Part shown: one piece after another, positions 43,310 through 53,197 of the stretch | How the letters are laid out: each line of letters opens with the position of its first letter | How positions within the stretch are numbered: the first letter of the stretch is position 1 | Origin: Adenophora triphylla var. japonica | Taxonomy: Eukaryota > Streptophyta > Magnoliopsida > Asterales > Campanulaceae | DNA length: 64,000 bases | NCBI GenBank assembly: GCA_022495995.1 | Contig: JAFEMH010001482.1 | Location: 1 to 64,000 of the forward strand | Reading direction: 5' to 3' | Program-made: the position numbers and the translations under genes | Notes under the pieces: generated by a model | Databases searched by the model: none | What the model was told of the DNA's origin: nothing | Seen by the model: only the letters and a program-made list of their open reading frames with translations

Positions 43310-45790
43310 CATTAGCAATTGGCACGTTACTTGAGCCTAGGGGTGATTTTTTCTTTTTTCTTTTTTTCTTGGAAACATGGTAGGGACTGGGTCTGGATGT
43401 ACATATGGAATGTGTTTGGAAATTGTTTAAGACAGGTTTCAAGCAGGTGGGGTCGTATCCCTTGGGTGCGGGTGAGCTAGCATTTATTCTTTGAGATGTT
43501 GTCAACGTGGACTAGAATTCCTTCTTGGGCTGAGACTGGGTTTAAATCTTGGGTCTTGATTAATGTCCTTTTCTTAAACTCTGGCGCTTGAAGCTGATGC
43601 TGACAGGCTTTTATAACCAAATCAGATGTTGAAGTGACCAAACCTCTCTTCTAGGGATGGATGTGACTTATCGGAGCCCCGGTCTGAGGAAAAAACTTTC
43701 TGCAAAGCCCCATGTCTTACTAAATCAAGGAAAGATCCTTTCATTTGGCAAAGCCCCGGTTGAATGAATTGAGTAGGCGAAGTGACTTGGCGAAGCCCCA
43801 GTCTGGTGACCTAGCAAAAATCCCAATCTGATTGGTACTGCGAACGTGATCCTGGGGTTAATCTGACCAAGTCTGAATCCATCTAGGGACCTAGTGAAGA
43901 ACTCGATGCGAACCCCAAAAATGGCTAAAGAAGCCCCAGTTTAAAGGAATGGCTTGGCAAAGACCCAACTTTGAAGAGTTCCAAGGCAGCCCTAATGCGA
44001 ATTGTAGCAGAAGAGGGAAAACCTATCCTTTTTTTTTTTTTTAGTCAATCAGTCAACCTTAAGAAGATGTGAAAGAAAAGATTTTAGAAATGTATACATG
44101 CAGGGGCATATTTTTTCGAAAGGTGGGAATAAATCCCGATTTTGTGTTATTTTGATAGCCTTATTCGATGTAGGCACAAAACTCGCTTTGGGTTTGACTC
44201 TTTTGAGAGAGTATAAGCGTAGAAAGGTTGGTAAAAGTGTATGGAAGCCCCTGCTGACAGAAAATCAGTGTTTAGCACTATCTTTCCTAAGATGTAGAAA
44301 AGGAAGACTTGTCAAGACATCTGAAAACTTATTTTATTTACAATGATCACAAGATTGCTTAAAACCCTTTATTGATGTTCGGGTTATTCAACCATTAATC
44401 TTGATATGAAAAAACATTCTTATTAATCATGAGGAGAAAGTCAACCAGTTTCGAGGATCAAGGTTGGCTGGTGTGAAAGAAAAGTTTGTGTATAGGGAGG
44501 TCATTGATGAGACCGGATTTTCTGGAATCTGACTGTGTCTATGGGAGAGGTCATTTGATGAGACCGGGTTTTCGGGAATTTGAATGTGTTTATGGAAGAG
44601 GCCACTGATGAGATCGAATTTTCGGGAATTTGAATGTGTTTATGACCGGACCATTGCTGGTTGCCTACGTTCCCCTCATTGTGAGGAGCTCAGGTCGCCG
44701 TAGTTCGGCTTTGGCCGGACTGCTTCAAGCTTTGGGAAATGGGATTTGTGGTTCCTTTAGTGAAAAGGCTCGGATGAAAAGATTGGATGGTGAGGCTTGG
44801 GCCTCAGGATGATTCCTTGACCAAGTCATTTTTGGACGGCTGCTTCAATTGCTTCCTCTTTTATTGGGGGAGAAAGGATTTGTACGTGCCTACAGGCTTA
44901 TGAAATGCTTCTGGCTTTGCTTTGACCGCCCCATTGTTATCGACAACTTTTATTCTCTGAGCTTTGATTTTGCCTGTCCGTCAAGCTTTTGATGGGCGGT
45001 GCTGGGTCCTTGGCCTCATTTTTTTTTATGTGCAACCCTGTTTTTTGCCTAGACTGTCCTTTTTTTTTGGGATTTTCAGCCTAGCTGGGCATTACTCTTT
45101 TTGCACTAAGATTTTTTTTATGTACAACCCTGTTTTTTGCCTAGACTGCCCTTTTTTGGGATTTTCAGCCTAGCTGGGCATTACTCTTTTTACACTACAT
45201 TTTTTTTATTTTATGAAGCACCCGAGGGCCAAGGCGAGCCCCTGCTTGAATTTTTCTTGACATCCTTGAGGTCGAAGGCAGGCTCCTGGGTTGTTGTCAA
45301 CACGGGGTCAATCTTTCGAAGCTGAGTGGCCTTTTGTTGTTCTTTGAAAATGCCGCCGTTGTTGACTTGGTCAAAGTGAAGGTGGGGGCATGATTGGGAA
45401 AGTGTATGGTTTAATGGAGGCCTTTTGTGGGGTAAGGAAAGTGTATGGCTTAAAGGCATTAGTTGACTTTCTCACACCGATTAATCAGAATGTTAATTAT
45501 TTCAAGAGATTATTCGTTGAGCAATGCAAATGATCATATAAAATAAAACCATTTCATTAAATGTAATGTAGGTGTGCAAATAATGTCTTAAGTCTAGCAA
45601 GAAAAGAAGAAGACTCTTTAATAGAAAATTAAAGATTGATTACAATGTCCGTAGAGGACTTGATTGAAAGAGAAAAGTACTAGAACCTACGAAGGTTGAC
45701 TGAGAGACTATTTTTCTTTTTCTTTTTTTTTTAATCTTGCTTAAGGATAGGTAGAACCTAGTCTAGCTACTCTTCGCTGTCGGACCACAT
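43310..45790 (-). other. Non-coding internal region of Tat-2 (pol-downstream type)
   Basis: Starts near an AG/CT-biased tract (43349-43374, candidate polypurine tract on the minus strand), then recurrent AAGCCCC-containing units (43675-43990), a CTACG...CGTAG hairpin block (44665-44703) and two copies of an ~110-bp unit (ATGTGCAACCCTGTTTTTTG ... CTGGGCATTACTCTTTTT) at 45020-45205. The last two have counterparts in Tat-1 at 58159-58205 and 58220-58434. No coding sequence recognised. Confidence 0.65.
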
Positions 45791-45799
45791 TTCTACCCT

Positions 45800-47454
45800 T
45801 CAGTATTGGAAGTAAATTCTTGATGCTCTTTGATCCGAACCTTGGTCATTGACTTGGTCACCATTACGAGCAGTACGTCGGTTTTGGTCCATTGGGGCGC
45901 TCAAGCTTGCACCTTCGATTAACCCTTGGACCGCTCTCTTCAAGGCTATACAGTTTTCGGTTGTGTGGCCATAATGACTATGGAAGGTGCAATGCTCATT
46001 CATGTCGAGGAGTGTATTTGAGCTCTTTGGATGGTAGTCTCTAAGGGGCTCCAGGAGGCCTAGCTTTACTAAAGCCTTGAAGATTAAGCCCATGGGCATC
46101 CCAAAATCATCAAAATGTTCTCGTTGTCTTGGAGGACCACTATTTATTGGTACCTTCTTGATGTCGTCCATTATACACAATGCCTTCTTTCCTTTACCAG
46201 ATGTTGCAGCCGTGTTGGAAGGGTAAGGTTTATAGCGGCGAGACATTTTCAGACCAGAAGTGCTTCCCCATGCACGAACCCTTTTTATGTAATCATCAAT
46301 GTAAGCGTCAAGATTCGACTCCTTTGTGTCAGATGCGCGAGATTGGTAGGGTGAGATGGCTTGAGTCGAGCGATTGTCGACACTTTCGCTGCTAGGATTT
46401 TCCTGTATTTTCTTAATTGGCTCTACCAATATTCCTTCGAACGAGTCAATAGGAGCATTAGGACCACACGGCCCCGCCACAAGATTGGCATCAGCAAATG
46501 AAACCACAGTAGGAAGTACCCTGGTGGGAGAGATGACAGTCTGAGCATTCAAAGCATGACCGTGACCGTAACCTTCCTTGTAAGTCAAACTTGAAGCATA
46601 AGAATATGAACCAAAGGATCGGGAGTGGTGAGACTCATAAGGGGCCTCATAGGGTCTGACAGCTGTCGAAGACGGGGATATATGGCTCGTAATAGTTGAA
46701 TACCAGGGAGTACAGAGCGCTGATCCAAATGACTGCTGAAGATATGAGGTTCGAGGCACCGTAAAAGTAGGACTGAACATGTCTTGACCACAACGAGGAA
46801 CGTGGCTGGAAGAGCAATGTGTATCTTGTACTTGGTGAGCAGGAGCAACTTGCGTAACGGTGAGTGCGGGAATTGGATGAGGAGCATTTGACCTTGTCGA
46901 CTTCCTAAGCTGGAGGAGAGGGGTAGAGCTTGGAGCCTGAGGAGCGGCGGATCCAAATTGGTTTGCGGGGTCATGTCAAGCTGTCGGGCTTGGGATGCCG
47001 CAACCTGACCCATTCCAAGATGATGACCTAAAACTGGGCCGTGAGCGGTAAAGCGACCCATTCCAAGATGATGACCTGAACTGATTGGGGGCCGAGAAAT
47101 CGGGGTAGCTGTAGCATTTGCTCTCTGTTGGTGGTGAACAAAGCTGGGTCTTATCTGAGGAGGTGAGGACATCGGGACCCTAATGGCTTGGGACATTGGA
47201 AAGGACTGCAAAGGGGTAGTCCTTGGCAAGGGATCATATGTGGATGGAGGAGGGCATTGGTTATAGGATAGAGGAGCTAAAATTGATGCATCTGGAGTTT
47301 CATCTTCTACCAGGGAACCATTGGCTTCGACCACTATCTGAACCCTATGGCTACGGAGTGCATCAATGATCATGGCTTGCTGTTCCTCATGGACCTTATG
47401 ACTCTTTTCCAGGGATAAGGCTAGCTCTTCTTCCCTAGTCATCTGATTACTCAT
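45800..47454 (-). pseudogene. gag: Tat-2 gag, frameshifted; C-terminal zinc-knuckle-like motif kept
   Basis: Two overlapping minus-strand frames. The upstream one (47454-46585) begins MSNQMTREEELALSLEKSHK, with a Pro/Gln-rich region. The downstream one (46780-45800, 326 codons) ends in a block typical of Tat/Ogre gag C-termini: DFGMPMGLIFKALVKLGLLE, then CTFHSHYGHTTENCIALKRA. This is the CxxH...GHxTxxC knuckle followed by VQGLIEG. The usual central capsid block was not recognised, so gag appears shortened as well as shifted near 46950. Confidence 0.75.
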
Positions 47455-47759
47455 CCCACTTCTTTGTTTCGATCAAATCGGCCATTCGATTCTCTGAACT
47501 AACAAAGCGAGGATTCGCGAGCGTCCGAGAATTTTGCGCTAACAAGTCGGCGGCCGGTATTCTCGTCCATTTCTTTCTCGGCTGCGGGAAAGGGATAGGC
47601 AAGGTTTAGACTAGGAGGTAGGTGAGGTTTAGACTCGGAGGTAGGTGTTTGGGCTGAAGGCTCAAGTAACATGCACTTATCGCTTAACTTTTGCTTAAAA
47701 CACATTTTCTCCTAATCCTAATTGATCGGAAAAGATGAGACCTTGAAAAGACAAGATCG

Positions 47760-48107
47760 AAAATCGGAGATCGGACCGAAAAGGTCTCGATTAGGGATTT
47801 GACCATGAAAGGTCGGGATAGGAAAATAGGAAATCGGACCGAGGAGGTCTCGATTAGGGATTTGACCATGAAAGGTCGGGATAGGAAAATAGGAAATCGG
47901 ACCGAGGAGGTCTCGATTAGGGATTTGACCATGAAAGGCCAGGATAGGAAAATAGGAAATCGGACCGAGGAGGTCTCGATTAGGGATTTGACCATGAAAG
48001 GTCAGGATAGGAAAATAGGAAATCGGACCGAGGGGGTATCGATTAGGGATTTGACCATGAAAGGTCGGGATAGGAAATCGGACCGAGGAGGTCTCGATTA
48101 GGGATTT
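47760..48107. repeat. 63-bp minisatellite, about 5 copies, in the Tat-2 leader
   Basis: Unit CTCGATTAGGGATTTGACCA to GGACCGAGGAGGT, 63 bp (one copy shorter). The length is a multiple of three, so both strands stay open (MTMKGRDRKIG-type peptides), which I regard as an artefact. It lies upstream of gag on the minus strand. Confidence 0.93.
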
Positions 48108-48464
48108 CAGAGACAGGACCATGCAATTATGATTACATTAATTGTTCAAGTTTACTTAAAACAATGTCTTTTATTTATTTCTATTTGGTTGGAAAAGGGG
48201 ATTTGCCCTTCTTTTTCGCAACTACTCTAGATCCTGGATCAGTGGGTTCCGTCACTACGTCTATAAGCCCCTCGTATTCCACCTGTGTTTCGACCTCCCA
48301 GGGTGGACAGCCCCGGGCGAGGGTCCTATAGGGCACGCGGATCCCACCGACCGAGAGTAAAGAACGCTCCTAACGGGTCTAGCGGGTCATAGGAACTTTC
48401 AACGCACGAGCGATGCGGATTATGGTCAAGGAAATACCGGGAAAGTCTCGTCTTTCTGCCTTAA

Positions 48465-48824
48465 CGAAATTTTGGCAGAGTTTCGCTTGAGCGAATGACG
48501 TTTTGACTTTCGGCAATGTCCGAGAAGATAATAGGCATGGGTCGGGCGGCAAAATCCGGATGACGCAGTGTCACATTGAACTTCGTTGCATACGCAGTGC
48601 ATGAGTCAGAATCGAAGTCAATGCCGGGTCAAGATCTTGCCAATTTTTCCTTGTCGAAATTTTGGCAGAGCTTCGCTTGAGCGAAAGATCTTTGGATTTT
48701 TGGCAAAAACTCAGTCTTGACTCTTACGCATTCCGTGCAGGTCAAGGTCAAAGTCAATGTCGGAGTCAAGATCCTACCAATTTTTCCTTGTCGGAATTTT
48801 GGCAGAGTTCCGCTTGAGCGAAAA
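48465..48824. repeat. Three copies of a TTTTGGCAGAGTTTCGCTTGAGCG unit in the Tat-2 leader
   Basis: AAATTTTGGCAGAG-TTCGCTTGAG occurs at about 48465-48495, 48655-48685 and 48794-48824, with shared flanks (CCAATTTTTCCTTGTCG; GTCAAGAT). Non-coding region between PBS and gag. Confidence 0.8.
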
Positions 48825-49680
48825 TCTTGGCTTCCGTTATGAACTAAGGCTTGACCTTTACAAGGGTATGCAACTGGGCTATATGACACGGACTAGACCA
48901 AAAACCAACCAAAAGTCACGGTTTTTTGAAACGTGTGACACGGACTGTGCATTGGTCGACACTGGCTGCCATGGGGAGTTTGGGATGATTCCGTGCGCGC
49001 CCGAGAGCATCGTAAGGCTGTCCGTGACTGCAGCTGGAACCACCCCGGGTTTGAAGGACGTGCGTGCAAAGTGTACATGATATATCAGGTGCGCGTAGTG
49101 TGCGGTCTCCTAAAAATGTTCCTTTTTGAGTTAAAACAGAGATTTTCATAAATGTGTTTTAAAGGAATGATTTTCGGGACGGGGGAGAATGCAACAGTTA
49201 AGCACGTAAATTTTCGGGAGCCCCATCGGTCTTAGGCGAGTAGCCCCAAGCCGCCAGGGTCGCCAGTTAACCATAATTTTTCCTGGTGGAATTGCCACTG
49301 AGGTCGCCCGGTCAGAATCCAAGGAGGATTGAGCCGTACGACTGCATGGATCAATTTTTCAGGTTCCACTCCTTTTGCTATTTCGGGTTGTTTCCCGTTC
49401 AAAGTATGCACAAATTCCAAGATGCAAATGATGCAATGCAAGGCAAAGAAAGCAAGCACGATTAATGAAATCAGCGATGGGAGTCTAACCCGCTCAAAGG
49501 GAAAAGCTTTCTTTTATTTATTTTTTTTTCGAAAAGGGATACTGGTACGTGGGATTGTTAAACCACCGGTTATCCCAAGCCCCGGGTTAGGGAGCGATAC
49601 AAGAAGGTTAAGTGGTTTCCACCTATATACCTAGTATCGATTTTTGTTTTGAAAATAAAAGCTTTTCTCCTTTGGGATTC

Positions 49681-49698
49681 TCCCCAGCAGAGTCGCCA
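49681..49698 (-). other. Primer binding site of Tat-2
   Basis: Minus strand TGGCGACTCTGCTGGGGA, three bases from the LTR end at 49702. This is the tRNA-Arg-type PBS described for Ogre/Tat elements and fixes the minus-strand orientation of Tat-2. Confidence 0.85.
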
Positions 49699-49701
49699 AA
49701 C

Positions 49702-50512
49702 TGTGAATGTGTGCCCAAATTGGATTCACGCGAGTTTGAAGACATCCGGTTTAATTTGAAAAACGGAGTCGCCACGTCATTTTGATTACCTCAAAACTTT
49801 GAAAAAAAGGTTTTATGGGTTCGGAGGTTAAGTTACCCCTTGGGAAGAACGGATCGTCGTTCACCCAAGGTGCCTTGCCGGAGCAAGTCTCCCAAGATTT
49901 CATTAATCGTGCTTGCTTGCGTGCTTTCTTGTGTGCATGTGTTTGAAAATAAGGGGGGGAATGTCCCAAGTTGTCTTCCGGACGTACAAACCATTTATTG
50001 GTTGTCGCTCGGGATTCCTTGGAATTTTATATATTCGGGATTATGATCCCGTCCTCATCTTGGACTTGTGATCATTGCATTTTTAACCTCGGGACTTGCG
50101 TGATCGAGAGAATGACTCCCTTTATAGTCAAAGATGAGGTTCTTTAGAAAAGGAGGGTCCTTAGCCCATCAATCCTACGCTTTAAGACGGTCGAGCTCAT
50201 ATAGATGCTTCATACTCGTCTTAAGCGATAATTGGAGATATAGGGTTCAAGGTTGTCCCTTTCTAAAGAGATTATGAAACCTTTATGAAAGAAGCGATGT
50301 AAAGATGGGATCTTTACACCGGTCCGTTCCAAGGTTGCTAATGGGGGACATGGGGAAATGCATGTAAAAATGACATTTTTAGTGAAAAGATGACATTTTT
50401 GGGTTGCAAAGGATGCTTTTTGGTTTAAAGAAGTGATATTTATTGCAAAGACATGATTTTTATGCAAAGGATGCACTTTTATGAAGAAAATAGTATTTTG
50501 AGTGCAAATGAT
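49702..50512 (-). repeat. 5' LTR of Tat-2, first 811 bp, interrupted by Tat-1
   Basis: Nearly identical to 38850-39660 (3' LTR); differences are single bases (e.g. TGTAAAACGG versus TGAAAAACGG). At 50512 the match stops and a second LTR begins at 50513. The 3' LTR shows the uninterrupted sequence AAATGATGCATAAAG, so the insertion point is after AAATGAT and the expected 5-bp TSD is ATGAT. Confidence 0.9.
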
Positions 50513-51937
50513 TGTGAATGTGTGCCCCAAATTTTGTGTATTGGAAATTCACACGAGTTTGAAGACATCCGGTTTAATTTGAAAAAACGGAGTCGCCACG
50601 CCATTTTGATTACCTCAAAACTTTGAAAAAAAGGTTTTATGGGTTCGGAGGTTAAGTTACCCCTTGGAAAGAACGGATCGTCGTTCACCAAAGGTGCCTT
50701 GCCGGAGCAAGTCTCCCAAGATTCCATTAATCGTGCTTGCTTGCGTGCTTTCTTGTGTGCATGTGTTTGAAAATAAAAAGGGGGGGGGGGAATGTCCCAA
50801 GTCTTCTTCCGGACGTACAAACCATTTATTGGTTGTCGCTCGGGATTTCTTGGATTTTATGTATTCGGGATTATGATCCCGTCCTCATCTTGGACTTGTG
50901 ATCATTGCATTTTTAACCTCGAGACTTTGCATGATCGAGAGAATGACTCTCTTTATAGTCAAAGATGAGGTTCTTTAGAAAAGGAGGGTCCTTAGCCCAT
51001 CAATCCTACACTTTAAGACGGTCGAGCTCATATAGATGCTTCATACTCATCTTAAGTGATAATCAGAGATATAGGGTTCAAGGTTGTCCCTTTCTAAAGA
51101 AATTATGAAACCTTTATGGAAGGAACGATGTAAAGATAGGATCTTTTACACCGGTCCGTCCCAAGGTTGCTAATGGGGACATGGGGGAATGCATGTAAAA
51201 ATGACATTTTTAGTGAAAAGATGACATTTTTGGGTTGCAAAGGATGCATTTGATTTAAAGAAATGATCTTTATTTGCAAAGGATGCATAAAGACATGATT
51301 TTTATGTAAAGGATGCATTTTTATGAAGAAATTGGGATTTAAATATGCAAATGATGCATGAAAATTGTATTTTGAAAAGCATAGGATGCTAATTTAGGAT
51401 AAAGATATGATCTTTAATGCAAAGGATGCTTGAAAAAGGATTTCATATGCAAAGGATGCATTTTTATCATAAAGATTGGATTTTTATATGCAAAGGATGC
51501 ATGAAGATGATATTTTTATGTAAAAATAGGGTTTTTAGGTGCAAAGGATGCACCTTTGATTCAAAAGATTACATCTTTAATGGCAAAGGATGCCTAATGC
51601 ATGCACAGGGGGAAAGGGGGTATAAAGATATGATCTTTAATCTACCAAGTCCCAAACAAGATAATAGCAATTATATGAAATGCAATGAGCAATTAGAATC
51701 ACATAGAGCAATTAGGATTGCAAGTTTAGGGCGTGAGAGATTACCAATGGCTTCCTCTTCTTCTTTGGATTGAGCTAGGTGGAAAGGTTGATCTTGGGAT
51801 CTTCAAGGAGGAGGGAGGTGGCTTCTTGGCCTTCTTCTTCACCTTCTTGGACTTCCAGCAGCTCTTGGGAGTGTCTTCTTCGTATTATGCGTGATTGATG
51901 GTATTGTTGTTGTTATGAAAATGGGTAGAGGAGGGCT

Positions 51938-51947
51938 CTATTTATAG
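51938..51947 (-). promoter_or_regulatory. TATA box of the Tat-1 LTR
   Basis: Minus strand CTATAAATAG followed by AGCCCTC, same context as the other two LTRs. Confidence 0.8.
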
Positions 51948-51970
51948 GCAGTCTGGATAAGGCCGATGAA

Positions 51971-52011
51971 GCCGTGCGGCCAGAGACCTTTGGCTAATGT
52001 AGCCGTGCGGC
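51971..52011. promoter_or_regulatory. Two GCCGTGCGGC motifs upstream of the Tat-1 LTR TATA box
   Basis: GATGAA-GCCGTGCGGC at 51971-51980 and AATGTA-GCCGTGCGGC at 52002-52011, 24 and 55 bp upstream of the TATA box on the minus strand. The same motif with the same AATGTA/AATGAA flank precedes gene B at 56170 and 56201. Confidence 0.8.
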
Positions 52012-52722
52012 ATTATCCTTTGTGACTCAGCATGTTTCTAGAACCATGCAAGGTGGCAAATTCTAGAACATTTCCTAATTAAGAAAAACGTGTTTCTTAA
52101 TTAGGAAGCTTCCCCTTCACCCTTATTTGTTTTGGAACAAGTTCCAGAATATTTCCTAACACTAGGAAGGTCCGGGAATTACCGGAAACTTACCGAAATT
52201 GCCGGAAAATTTAACCTAAGGCATGAGCCGAGATTTGGGTACTTACAGAAGCCCCTCGGCAACGTCACTTGCAAGGCGAGTGGGGTTGTCGATAGAAAAG
52301 GATCCGATCTGGCGAATGCCGAGACGGATTGAGAGGCCGAGGTGGTCGAGTGGCTGAACCTCTGAAAGGCTACCTACGTATCCCGAGTGGGAATCAAGCC
52401 AGGCCGTAGTTCGGAATAGATCCGCTGAGGAATGGAGAAGAGAAACTGGTCTCTTGCTGAGGAAGTAGAAGAGAAAATGACCTAAGAGGTCAAGCAATTG
52501 ATCCTACTGGGGATATGCTAGAAGTGACCGATGTGGTCAGATATCAAAGTCTCTATGAGGGACTACTTCATCACTGATGAGTGACGAAGGAACAGAGTGA
52601 CCAAAGTGGTCGGATGGCTGGACCTTTTATGAAAGGCTACCTACGTATCCCGGAGGAATCAAGCCTTGATCGTAGTTCAAGCATCACTAGATAGTTAGGA
52701 ACGATGTCTAAGATCCTTGAGG

Positions 52723-52836
52723 TTTTTGACAATTAATGGAGGTTGTCACCTGATTGACAATTAATGGAGGTTGTCACCTGATTGACAATTAATGGAGGTT
52801 GTCACCTGATTGACAATTAATGGAGGTTGTCACCTA
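52723..52836. repeat. 28-bp tandem repeat, 4 copies, Tat-1 LTR
   Basis: TTGACAATTAATGGAGGTTG followed by TCACCTGA, repeated four times almost without change. Confidence 0.95.
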
Positions 52837-53040
52837 GCGTTATCCCGTTATAACGGAATTAACGGAGGCGACTGGGAAAAAAGCTTAATTGCTTAGGAGA
52901 TAAGGGATATCTTCTGAAAAAGATGTTATCTTAGTTAAAGGATAACAGGAATTGTAGGCCCAAGTGGAAAGTCCAGGGGCAAAATTGTAATTTCTGCTCA
53001 GAGCGAATGAGGCCGCCCGACATGAGATGGGGGAAAAAGA

Positions 53041-53052
53041 AGCCGTACGGCT
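53041..53052. promoter_or_regulatory. Palindrome upstream of Tat-1 gene A
   Basis: AGCCGTACGGCT, a perfect 12-bp palindrome, 146 bp upstream of the gene A ATG and about 22 bp upstream of a TATA-like TATTTAAAA (53074-53082). It matches the LTR motif GCCGTGCGGC at 9 of 10 positions. A weaker copy, GAGGCCGCCCGA, is at about 53009-53020. Confidence 0.7.
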
Positions 53053-53197
53053 AGAAGTATGTTTTTTCCAGATTATTTAAAACAGATTTGAACGGGCTAT
53101 TGGGCATCACTTCCGCCCATTCCAGCCGAGGGAGAGAGAGAGAAGAGAGGAAGAGAATTCGAAATTCTTTCAATCCTCTTGCTTCCTTTGATCAAGA

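Larger units (their letters stand above)
38850..43310 (-). repeat. 3' LTR of Tat-2 (inner border uncertain)
   Basis: The first 813 bp match 49702-50512 nearly base for base. It contains TGCAAAGGATGCA-type degenerate repeats (39490-39890), the TATA box (40862-40871), several TATGTCGCGCGACATA palindromes, the block shared with the other Tat LTRs (41292-41480) and a large hairpin minisatellite (41592-42756). The last shared block with the Tat-1 LTR is GTTATCTCGTTATAACG to TAACGGAGGCG (43256-43287). Confidence 0.7.
38850..50512 (-). mobile_element. Tat-2: internally deleted, probably non-autonomous Tat gypsy element (left part, to the Tat-1 insertion)
   Basis: The 3' LTR begins TGTGAATGTGTGCCC at 38850; the 5' LTR begins with the same sequence at 49702, next to a PBS (49681-49698). 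Between them are gag-like ORFs (45800-47454), a leader with repeats (47500-49680) and a pol-downstream-type tract (43300-45780), but no RT, integrase, protease or antisense genes. The tract at 44640-45240 is homologous to 58140-58440 of Tat-1, i.e. the segment next to pol. At 43330 the sequence ACTTGAGCCTAGGGG resembles 55980 of Tat-1, just after gene A. Both fit deletion of gene A, gene B and pol. The rest of its 5' LTR lies beyond Tat-1, outside the window. Confidence 0.8.
50513..52880 (-). repeat. 3' LTR of Tat-1 (inner border uncertain)
   Basis: The outer 700 bp are about 90% like the Tat-2 LTR by eye; the central part differs. It carries GCAAAGGATGCA degenerate repeats (51190-51610), the TATA box (51938-51947), two GCCGTGCGGC motifs, the shared 52233-52410 block and a 28-bp tandem repeat. 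The last block shared with Tat-2 is GTTATCCCGTTATAACGGAA at about 52840-52860. Confidence 0.7.

Noticed and set aside
43349..43374. Tat-2 polypurine tract (minus strand AAGAAAAAAAGAAAAAAG)
   Set aside because: It is purine-rich and near the end of LTR homology, but the sequence after it does not start with the TG expected for an LTR, so I did not annotate it as the PPT.
47684..48122. Open frames on both strands over 300-400 bp
   Set aside because: Product of a 63-bp tandem repeat (21 codons) that happens to lack stops; non-coding Tat-2 leader.
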